DNA from: Haematococcus lacustris
Taxonomy: Eukaryota; Chlorophyta; Chlorophyceae; Chlamydomonadales; Haematococcaceae
Length of the DNA: 64,000 bases
Assembly (NCBI GenBank): GCA_030144725.1
Contig: JASKMD010000002.1
Location: 174,001-238,000 of the forward strand
Reading direction: 5' to 3'
A model generated the notes under the pieces. That model had not been told where the DNA came from and did no database searches. It saw only the letters and a program-made list of their open reading frames with translations. Below, piece after piece: positions 1 through 8,958 of this stretch. Position numbers and translations under genes: made by a program. The first letter of the stretch is position 1; each line of letters begins with the position of its first letter.

Positions 1-135
1 GGGTCAGGTCCAGGGTTAGGGTTAGGGGCTAAGACCAGAGGGACCGCTTCCAGGCAGTGTTGTGGAGCAATCCTGTTGAGCATCTGTCTTGTGTGTGGTC
101 CTAACCTGCTGCCCTGCTGCTTGGCCCTGCTGCAG

Positions 136-508
136 GTCACCGCTGCTGCCCACGCCTACAACCTCACCTTCCTGGTGCACCCTGCAGCGTACGTAGTGCA
201 CAGACCGCATGAAACATCACATGCGTCTCGAATATGGCACGCAGTCAAGGGGCCCTCGATTGAGAGCCAAGCCCGTGCAACAAAAGCGATGGCCAGCATG
301 CAAGACTCAGCCATGCTGGCAGACCATGAGCCTGCTGCAAGCAAGCTGTCCAATGTCGAGGTCGCTATCATCAACAAGAGGATGGTGAAGGCATTGATGG
401 CAGCTTCCCTGCAGCGGATGGAAGAAGGCGTCAGGCGCATTGATCGTCTCGACCCCCCAGTGCACGAGTGCCTGAGTGAGCTGCCGTGGTGGCAGGCCCC
501 GCCAGCAG
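136..508 (+). CDS. Internal exon of a probable GT49 (LARGE/B4GAT1-like) glycosyltransferase
   Basis: This is a single open exon of 373 nt, with acceptor TGCAG ending at 135 and donor GTGAGG starting at 509. The peptide contains VHPAAYVVHRPHETS, which resembles the 'hP.AfvvHrpH..S' motif near the C-terminal end of GT49 glycosyltransferases. It is followed by a charged helical stretch and ends PVHECLSELPWWQAPPA; algal members of that family often end in a Cys/Trp-rich segment. Such enzymes are normally Golgi type II membrane proteins. The upstream exons lie outside the window, and I could not follow the gene to a convincing stop downstream, so only this exon is annotated. The assignment rests on one short motif; an unrelated algal protein is possible. 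Confidence 0.4.
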
Positions 509-3500
509 GTGAGGGGGACTCTCACAGCTGAGCTCCACAGACCCAATGCTGTAGGCATCCTCCAGTGTAGGCGAGGCCAAGGCAGTGCTCACATACCTTG
601 ACCACATCGCCCGTGAGTAGCCCTTGTTGGCCCTGCACAACACTTGTGGAGCTGGCAGGCAGGTAGCTGGTTGAGGATTAGGAGTAGGACAGCAACTCCA
701 CAACGAACCTGTAGCGGGTCAGTGAGATAAAGCAGCGAATGCTGATCAGTCTGCGTTGCGGCCATCAGGCAGCATGGGGTGCAAGCAGGGCTGTCAGCAA
801 CTGACTAGCTATGGGCTGCACCTGGGCTGAGCCTAAGGGAAGCAGGCCTGTGAGCAGCTGAGTAACCAGCTGCGCAGTGCACAGCAGCAGCACCAGGGCT
901 GGGCAGTGCTGGGCAGGGTGCCCTGCGGGGTGTCTGAGCACACCCTTGTGAAACAAGTAGCTGCTGCAGGGTGTAAGCTGTGAAACATGGCGATGAGGTT
1001 GCACCAGGCCAGGTGTGCACTGCCTAAGCCCCAGTGTGTAGGGCACAAAACACCTTGTGGTTGTGTGGCGCTGTGTCATAACTGGTCTGTGAGTGCACCT
1101 GCTCAGGCAGTGTGTCTGCTCCTGGTAAATGTTAAAACATCATTGCCCCCCTCATGTTGCATTGCTCTTGGCTGGCGCAAAACAAACGTAGGGCTGTGAG
1201 TGGCTTGTTACAGCGCCTTGCATGCTGCCATTGACTCGAGTTGGACCTTGGACAATGGCTTGCATATGCATGCACCTTGCACGGCAAGAACAACGCAAGG
1301 CTTCACTGTTGGTGCCATCCTTGTGCCTCCTAGTGTTCCCATTAGGTAGTCTTATTCATTGCAGCTCATGGCCCATCACTATCTAGTGGGCCTAAGTGCT
1401 TGAATGTCAAGTGCCGGGTTGTCTTGTTTACATCTGTCTGGGTCTAGGGTGCTGTGTGAGATGGCATGTGTAGACATGCGTGACAAGCCATTGCAGTAGC
1501 AGCAAGAGCAGCCAGGTTGTGCATGTGTCACTTATTGATTGAATGCAATCAGTACTGGGTGATGAAAAGACGGCAGTCATGAGCATAGTGCAGGCAGTTG
1601 GATGGAAGGCCATGCCAAGGCTGTAGGCAAGCATCAGTGTGAGCTGTAAGATCGTGACGAGTGCAGGTTGCTTCAACCTGGCAGGAGGGCTGGGGATGCA
1701 GTCACTCGCCCTTGTGGCCCTGACCTTCCTGTGCCATAGCCCATGCTAGCCTTCATCTTTGAGCTGCTGAACCATTGCTGTCACCTGCCCTATGCCTGGT
1801 GTGGCACATGCCCCGCTGGCAAGAGCTGCTGAGGAGGCCTTGCCCCGACGTGAGGGTGAGTAGGAGCACAGCCGACACAAGGATCACCACAACATGCCGC
1901 AATGGGATGACTGGAATGCCTGATGAACAGTGTGTACACAACCTTGCACGAGCTGGCTGTCAGCTACAGCATGCTGCCATGGTGCCATCCCCACCACGGG
2001 CTTGTTGTCCATTGCAGCCATAGCTCCCAGCCCCACTGTCCTTACAGCCAGCGCTTGTAACCATGGCATGTAGGTATAAGCTGTTGCTCAGGGGCACTCT
2101 ATGGGTTGGCCACAGCCTCCTCTCGTGGAGTGAGGTGGTTGCGCTACCAGGGACAACACGCCACAGCACGCCACAGCAGCATGTGCCGGCTGTCAACGAA
2201 GCATGCATGTTGTAGGCTGGTTGACTGGGTGTGCTTAGTGAGGGGCCCTAGTCAGTGACCGCCCCCACCGGCCTGGCTGCCCTGGTGCTGCCGCCTGGTG
2301 ATGGCCCTGGCCTCCCACCTGCCCTGCTGGCCCAGCTGCTGCCTGCGGTCCAGGCCGCTGCCAGCATGTCAGGAGCAGCTCACAGCCCGGCAGTAGCAAT
2401 GGCCAGCCCGGCCACCCTGCACTGCCCAGTGTCAGGCGGAGCACTGCGGCCTGTAGCCCACCCTGGCGCTGGAGCACTGCCACAGGGTGGGCTACGCCTG
2501 CTTGCCTGCTAGCCACGGTCCTGCCGCGACATGGTCCTGCAGCTCTTTCACACTGTGCCTTGCCCTGGTTGGCAAGGGATCTTTGAAGAGCTCAGCAGCT
2601 GCTGGGTGTGAAGAAGGGCAAGGCAGCAGCGGTGAGGGGGGGGCCGTGTAGGGGGGCAGGGCAGAGCCGCAGCCGTTGATGAAAGCTGGCAGTGCTCGGT
2701 GCGGCAGCTAACCCACTGCAGGGACGAGAGCGGTGTGTGATGTGTGATGCAGCCTGATGGGGTCACCTTGGGAAGACATGAGACAGGTAGGCAGGCGGGT
2801 ACACTTGAGACGTAAGGGTTGATATGCAGGGAGGCAGGGCGCATGTCCAGCTCTGAACCAGCACTCCAGCCTGCGCTGTACGCCGTCGCTGCTATGCTTG
2901 TGGTGCCCCTGCCGCACCTTGCACAATGCAGGAGCAGACTTTGACCAAGCTGCGGATGCTGAGTGCCAGCAGTCGGGTGGTTCCCTGCCTGGTGTGGGCC
3001 TTGCGGAGGCCCAGGTGAGGGGTGTACATAGGCCAGCATAATGAGATAGCTTGCTCTGCCTGGATTTGCCCATTACTGCGGGCTGAGCAGGCCAAAGTGG
3101 TCAGTGCAGGGCAGCAGCAGGCAGGAGGGCAGCTGGAGACCTCACAGCAGGACCCAGTCGCGCCCCCAGTGGTCCCGTACTAGCATGTTGACCTGGGCAG
3201 CAGCGGATGCAGCGCGACAGCAGCAGCAGCAGCAGGAGCAGCAGCAGAGAGCTTAGCAAAAGAGCTAGTAGTTGCAGCATCAGCATAGCAGTAACAGCAG
3301 CGCCAGCCACAGCACCAGTAGCTAGGTCAAGCAGGGCCCCACCACCTCTCAGACCCACCCCTGCACCTCCCTCGCCCCTGGCACCGCTGCCCGCCCACAT
3401 GACGCTGGTTTAGCCTGACGCCAGCCTGGCTCACCTGGCTTGCCCCTCAGCTGGTCAGGCCTGACACGGGCTGCCCTGCCTCATGCCCTGCTGCTGCCAC

Positions 3501-3697
3501 ACCGGGCTGTGCACTTGGCTGGGACTGGCTAGGGCTGGCGCAGCTCAGTCCCAGACAGTAGGCACTGGCAGTATGCTGGCAGCGGGTGGGGTGCTGCCGT
3601 ACTTAGTGGCAGTGTGGCAGTGTGCTGCACTGTGGGCACCAGCTGTATGTATTGTGAGAGACTGGGCCAGGGGCGGGGGCAGGGACAGAGTGAAGTA
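509..3697. other. No gene recognised; low-complexity intergenic or intronic sequence
   Basis: Open frames here are short, run on both strands and lack recognisable motifs. The sequence is rich in CAG/CTG triplets (for example 3217-3245) and in G/C-biased short runs typical of introns and UTRs in this genome. A stretch at 2235-2516 is open in two frames on opposite strands but shows no domain. It may hold the 3' part of the preceding glycosyltransferase gene. Confidence 0.4.
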
Positions 3698-3716
3698 TGC
3701 CTGTTAGGGTCAGGGT
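3698..3716 (+). repeat. Left copy of a 19-bp direct repeat flanking the Fanzor locus
   Basis: TGCCTGTTAGGGTCAGGGT occurs here and again, identically, at 6965-6983. The two copies bracket the Fanzor gene with about 3.25 kb between them. The repeat contains a telomere-like TTAGGG core that also occurs elsewhere in the window, so it may mark an element end, a target duplication, or a dispersed motif. Confidence 0.55.
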
Positions 3717-3808
3717 AGTTTTGTCTGTTTGGTGGCTGTGTAAATCGGCATCCTGATGCACCCCGCAGCACGGCCACTCCGCCCCGATGGTTTTGCTGAA
3801 TCCCTGTG

Positions 3809-6744
3809 ATGCCCCCGAAAAGGAAACGCAAGCGCCCCGTCTCCCCCGCACCGGGTCCGCAGCCGGTAAGCCGCGAAGCTTGAGGAAAGGCTAGGCCCCC
3901 CGTGCTACTGACGACGCGACGCAGTGTGCACCACGCGGCATGTGTGACTCCATGCTAGAGTGCAGGTCCCAGTGGCAGTGGGCAGCAAGAGGATGAGGGG
4001 CAGGGACAGGGTGCGCAGGTAGGTGATTGCAGAGCGGCGCCAGGTGATCAAGGCCGGCCTTTCGTGCCCTTGTGGAGGCAGCGCTGCCTGACCTCAGCCC
4101 AGCCCAAGTCGATGCCAGTGGTGGCTGACATGTCAACCAGCGCATGACCATGGGCAGCATGCAGTGCTGCGTGGCATCGGTCCTGTCGCCTGTCCTTGCT
4201 GCTGCAGTCCTTCCTGGGCCAGCCCAGTCCAGCTCCAGCCCCCTCGAACTTCCCAGCAGCAGGTCCAGCCCCAGGCCCCCCTCCCCCACCTGACCCAGCC
4301 TGCCCTCCCTACTGCCCACACCACGCCTTCCCACACGCCGCTCCCCCCGCACAGCAGCCCCCCCAGCCCAGCTGCCTCCCCCTGTGCAGCTAGATATCTG
4401 GGACCCACAGCTGCTGCCACAGATCAAGGCTGCCATGGACCTGCTCACCAACGCCACCGTGTTGCAGGAACACATGATGCGTGGCCCCCACCACCTCGGC
4501 ATCAGGTTGCTGCCCGGTGAGGTGGCTGTCTTTGAGCAGCCCAGCAGCGCTTGGCCCGTGGCCATGCTCCAGCAGCTGGATGAGGTACATCTGACTGGAG
4601 ACGGCAACTCCCTCAATGCCAGCGCCACCAAAATCATCACCAGCATCACGGAGTACTACCGGCACCCGGGGCGGTTCATCAAGTGGTGGGGCAAGGCGGT
4701 GGGGGTGGTGGAGGGTGGATTCAGCAGGGCTGCTCAGAAGCATCTCCCCCAGCTGGTGCTAGGTAGGCTAGACTACAGCATGCCAGACCGAAGGCACAAG
4801 TGGCGCCTGCCAGTCAATAGTGTGTTGCGACAGCCTAGGTGGGTGGCGGAGGTGGCCATGCATCGCAGTCTGCTGGGGCTGCCGGCCCGAGTGGCTGGCG
4901 GGAGTGGACTCCATAGGGAAGGGGGGGGCAGGCAGGTTGCCTGTAGAGAAGAGGGTGCGCTATGCCCTGTTTGTCAATCGCAGCCTAGAGGGCTGGCAAC
5001 AGCATGACACGTGCCCGCGGCCCTTCACCATGCTCCCCATGGTGGGGGTGCGGGCGCGGCACTTTGTCATCGATGACAGGGTGCTGCATGGCGTCCTGGC
5101 TGACCTGGGCATGACGGACCTGACAAGGCCCCAGTTTGAGGCAGACAGCTTGCCCCAGTGGCAGCGGTTCATTCAGTACAGCAAGCTGCAGAACAGCGGG
5201 TGGGACTTTGCGCGCAGGGTAGAGACGGATGGAGTCAGCATCAGCGTTCACTTCGTGCGCAGCCAGGCAGTCCATGAGCCAGTAGAGTTGCCCTCCATAG
5301 GGCGTGAGCTCACAGCCACTAGTGACTTCAGCCCAGCCACCCACATAGCCGTGGGGGTGGACCCCGGTGTCACCCAGGCCATCAAGGCAGCGCATGCAAT
5401 GCGGGACCTAGCCACAGGTCAGGTGCTTAGGCAGTGGGAGTGGGAGCTGACCAAGGGGCAGTTGAAGCATGACAGCGGGCTGACCAAAGCCAAGCAGGAC
5501 ATAGCCCGTTGGTCAGCTGCCATCCAGCCACTGCTGCAGCAGCTGGCAACTGCCACCCCAGCTGGCACTACCCTAGACAGCCTCCATGCCCACATCCTGG
5601 CCCTCAAGGCCACCTGGGACCCGTTGTGGGAGGAGTACCTCAAGCCACGCTGGCGCCGGCAGCGGTTGGCGTCGCACCATGCCCAGGAGCGCGTCATTGA
5701 GGCCTTCTGCAAGAAGGTATGACCTGACCTGACCTGACCTGACCTGACCTGACCTGACCTGACCTGACCTGACCTGACCTGACCTGACCGACCTGACCTG
5801 ACCTGACCTGACCTGACCTGACCTGACCTGACCTGACCTGACCTGACCTGACCTGACCTGACCTGACCTGACCTGACCTGACCTGACCTGACCAACTGCA
5901 GGTGGTGGAGGGCATGAAGTGGGTGTCACGCCAACACTACCACGAGGAGAGGGGAGTGGCCGTGTTCCTGGGAGCTGGCAACTTCAGCCAGGGTGGGTGG
6001 AAGGCGGGGGCGGTGCGGGCGGGGTTTCGCAAGGTGGTGGAGCAGCCTAGCCGGCCCAGCACTGATCCCAGACCTGACCGGCTTGTGATCGTGGACGAGT
6101 TCCGCACCACCCGTGTCAGCTCGTCCGTGCATGCCCGCCAGCCTTGTGAGCTGCACCTGCCGCCTGACCAGCCTAGGCCCGCAGACTGGGTACCCCCAGC
6201 AGGCCTGGTCAACCACCGGCTGTTGCGCCCAGCTTGGAGCCTGCGACATGCTAAGTGTGTGCGGGGCCTGAAGTGGTGCCATCAGGTGCCTCCCAACCCC
6301 CCTCCCCCTCCCCCAGCTCCGCACCACCCTGCCCCTGCCCAGGAGCCACCTCCCCCTGCCCAGGCCCCCCCTGCCCCTCCCCCAGCCCAGGCCCAACCCC
6401 CACCCCCTCCCCCTGCCCATGCCCAGCCCCCTCCCGCAGCCCAGCCCCCTCCCCCTGCCCAACCCCCACCTGGCCCAGTGCCACCACCCCAGGCCCCCCC
6501 ATGGGGCAGGTGGCTGGACCGGGACACCAACCCTTGCCTCAACTTCCAGCGCATTGGGGAGAGCAAGCAGCGCCCCCTGGAGCTGTGCCGCTGGGATGAC
6601 TTGGAGGCCCTGCCCCCCATTGGCAAGGAGTACCAGCAGGGCTACAAGCGGCTCAATGACCGGCTGCCAAAGGTCAGGCAGAGGTTGCACCGGGCTGCTG
6701 AGTACCGGCGGGGCATTGATGGCCGGGCCCGCAACAATGCATAG
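3809..6744 (+). CDS. Fanzor (eukaryotic TnpB/IS605 OrfB-like RNA-guided nuclease), possibly degenerate
   Basis: Exon 1 (3809-3865) encodes a basic NLS-like start, MPPKRKRKRPVS, and ends at donor GTAAGC. Coding resumes after acceptor TGCAG at 4389 and runs to 5716; a 185-bp intron (5717-5901) precedes the last exon (5902-6744, stop TAG). Recognisable Fanzor blocks in order are FTMLPMVG..., WDFARRVETDGVSISVHF, RuvC-I VGVDPGV (Asp codon 5360-5362), LGAGNFSQGG, IVDEFRTTRVSSSVH (the Glu of DEF is the proposed rearranged RuvC-II residue in Fanzors), VRGLKWC, and RuvC-III WLDRDTNPCLN. The zinc ribbon is damaged: the first CxxC reads S-S-S-V and only one Cys of the second pair remains. A stretch of about 65 Pro-rich residues (6290-6490) follows, which could instead be an unspliced pyrimidine-rich intron. 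Near 4900-4928 the frame shifts from frame 1 to frame 2, close to a run of eight G. Family call is secure; activity is doubtful. Confidence 0.8.
5720..5893 (+). repeat. (TGACC)n pentanucleotide array filling the last Fanzor intron
   Basis: About 34 nearly perfect TGACC units lie between the donor GTATGA (5717) and the acceptor CAACTGCAG (ends 5901). One unit near 5788 is shortened. Apart from its splice sites and the acceptor-proximal bases, the intron is nothing but this repeat. Confidence 0.95.
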
Positions 6745-6964
6745 GCCCTAGCAGTTTGCACAGGCTGGTAGCCATACAAGCGTGAAGCTGTTAGTTTTGA
6801 TGAGGAGCCCAGTGGTCAAGGGGGATTAGCCCCAGGAAAGAGTGCCACCGGAATGGGGTTTGTAGTCATCAAGGGTGCGATCGAGGTTGCTTCAACTTGT
6901 TTGTAGTAGCTGAGTGAGATTATCCACAGGCCGACATGTTGTTCCGTGTTGAATAAGTTTTGTT

Positions 6965-6983
6965 TGCCTGTTAGGGTCAGGGT
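6965..6983 (+). repeat. Right copy of the 19-bp direct repeat flanking the Fanzor locus
   Basis: It is identical to 3698-3716 and lies 220 bp after the Fanzor stop codon. In TnpB/Fanzor elements the guide (omega) RNA is encoded between the end of the ORF and the right element end, so 6745-6964 is where such an RNA would be expected here; that role is inference. Confidence 0.5.
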
Positions 6984-7125
6984 TTGGTGAAGGTAAGCCA
7001 GCCCATTATGTAATCAGGGTTAGGGTCAGTCAGCAGGACTCCGCAGGTGGACACCGCAGCATACCATCAGCAGTCAGCTATCGCTCAGTCAGCAAGGGGG
7101 TCAACCCTGTAGTTATGTTCTGTCT

Positions 7126-7354
7126 GTGAAAACGCAGGGCTATACCAGTTTGATGAAGGAGAATGCCCCATTGGCTTACAAGTTGTTTCTTAAGGGAGAG
7201 GATGAAAAAATCAAGGACTCGCGGAAGAAGATCCGTTGCATTAGTGTACTGATGGCGGGGTTAAGGTTAGGGTTGAGCCTAACCCTAACGCCTGACGGCT
7301 TAAGCGGTGTAAGCCACCATCATTTGTTTACTGATGGCGTCCTTGGGGGAATGA
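7126..7354 (+). pseudogene. Short reading frame interrupted by a LINE tail
   Basis: From 7126 the frame encodes a charged, coding-like peptide (YTSLMKENAPLAYKLF...SRKKIRCISVLMA). At 7258 it runs into a 71-bp insertion. Across the insertion and one copy of its 11-bp duplication the same frame continues for four codons (SLGE) to a TGA at 7352-7354. I do not recognise the protein, and the codon use is less GC-rich than neighbouring exons. It could be an exon of a host gene or part of another transposon. The true start is unknown (GTG at 7126, no preceding ATG identified). Confidence 0.35.
7258..7328 (+). mobile_element. Severely 5'-truncated LINE copy (3' tail only) with 11-bp target duplication
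   Basis: The segment is flanked by exact copies of TACTGATGGCG (7247-7257 and 7329-7339). Its right half matches, over about 33 bp with one mismatch, the 3' end of the full-length LINE at 31275-31307, including the GGCTTA/TAAGCC hairpin and a CATCAT-type tail. Its left half is a telomere-like palindrome (GGTTAGGGTT, then AACCCTAAC). Short 3' fragments with target duplications are the usual product of target-primed reverse transcription. Confidence 0.8.
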
Positions 7355-8008
7355 TGTCAATTTTTCAACTGCTCATGCCTAGCATGTATTCTTGCCGGGT
7401 GCCATGACTACGTCGGTCACATCGACACATGGAGGCTACATTTACAGGCATTGTGACCCTGTGGTCAGCCTCAGGCATGCATGTGTAAACTGGTTGGCTG
7501 GGCTTGGCTGTAGAAGCACCATTTCCGCTGAGTATTGACAAGACCTTTCCTGCACCATCGACTAAACACACATATTGACACGCACAGCTACTGCAGCGGC
7601 GGGCATACATATCATGTTGAAAGGCAGAAGAGACGGGTAGCGGTGTAGATATTGGCCAACCAACCAGGTCATTAGATTCTAGTGACCCACTGCAGCAAAC
7701 GTGCCACAGGTCGCATAAGTCACCTCCCCCCTGCCCTACTCAGGGTCCCCTGCTCAGCGTCTGCCCGCATGCAAGCTGCTGCCACGTGTGGACAAGCCGA
7801 GCAAGCCCCCCCTTCAATACAATTGCACCAGCAACCCACTGCGTGTCTGTCACCGCAAAGGACGGCGCGGTCTTAACGACTACCCATACCTTCTGGTGGC
7901 TGGCTGACTGCTGAGGCAAAGCCTGCTGGGGCTCAGCCACACCCCGCACTGGCGCCACCGCCACACCTACAGGCAGTGCCACCACCATCTGCCAGGCCAG
8001 GCTGCTGT
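7355..8008. other. Intergenic region 3' of the strawberry-notch gene; no gene seen
   Basis: No frame carries a recognisable domain. It probably includes the 3' UTR of the minus-strand helicase gene, whose stop is at 8009. No clear terminator or polyadenylation motif was identified. Confidence 0.4.
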
Positions 8009-8895
8009 CTAATCCAGGGCCAGAGCCTGCAGCAGCATCTCCACGTCCGGGGCCAGCAGGTTGTACCCCACCAGCAGCTTGGTGGTAGGCTGGGCAGGCG
8101 CCCCTGCAGGCGATGTAGGCGCTGCTCCTGGCTGCTGACCTGCTGGGGGCACTGGAGCCACTGCAACCTGGGCTGCCCCAACAGGTGGCTGACTGGCTAG
8201 CCGCTGCTTCAGGGGCTCTTCATCACTGCTGCTGCACAGGTCAATGACACTGGAGGCAGCAGCACCACTGGCGGCAGGCCGGCCTCTCCGGGCTGGAGTG
8301 GCTGCCGCTGGCTTGGGGGTGCTGTTGCTGCTGGTGCCAGCGGCGGAGGGGGCACCTGGGCCACGTCGCCGAGCCAGTGCCTGCTGCAGTGCTGGGGAGG
8401 CTGTTGAGGGGGGCTGGGCTGCAGACTGAGGTGGCACAGCGGCCTGCTGGGCAGCTGAGGAGGGCGCTGGGCCCGCTGCTCCCGGCTCGTCCAGGGTGAT
8501 GGTGCAGCGCAGGGCGCGGGGGGGTGGCTTGCTGCCCTTGCTGTCCCGCCCAAAGCGGCTTGTCTCCACCACTGAGAAGAGGGTGTGGAGGATGGGCAGG
8601 ATGGCGCCTGCAGGGCACACTTAGCAGCCGCTGTTAGGCCAGGCCCCCTACAGGACAGGGTGTCTGCGCCCATGGCTGTGCCGTCACTAGCTGACCCACT
8701 GGGCCACGCTCCATAGTGGCATGCTAGCAGTCAGGAGGGGCCTTGCCCAGAGCCGCAAGGGGGGCAGATGGCGAGGCAGGTAGGGGCCAAGGGGGCAGGG
8801 CCCAACGGGGAGGGGATGAGGGGTGGCAGGAGGCATAGCTCCCAGGCGCTGGCCCCAGCAGCAGCAGCAGTAGCAGCCGCAGCGGCAGCGGCAGC

Positions 8896-8958
<63 letters not shown>

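Noticed and set aside
1..40. Possible telomere at the left edge (GGGTTAGGGTTAGGGG)
   Set aside because: Only two or three TTAGGG-like units are present, and green algae of this group usually have TTTTAGGG. Similar short motifs occur inside the window (7014, 11826, 19076), so this is interstitial sequence.
5722..5930. Minus-strand frames made of VRSGQ repeats
   Set aside because: They are translations of the TGACC intron repeat in reverse and have no independent support.
3698..6983. Inverted terminal repeats for the Fanzor element
   Set aside because: Comparing the sequence just inside the two 19-bp repeats gave only a short shared AGTTTTGT-like stretch in direct orientation, with no inverted match.
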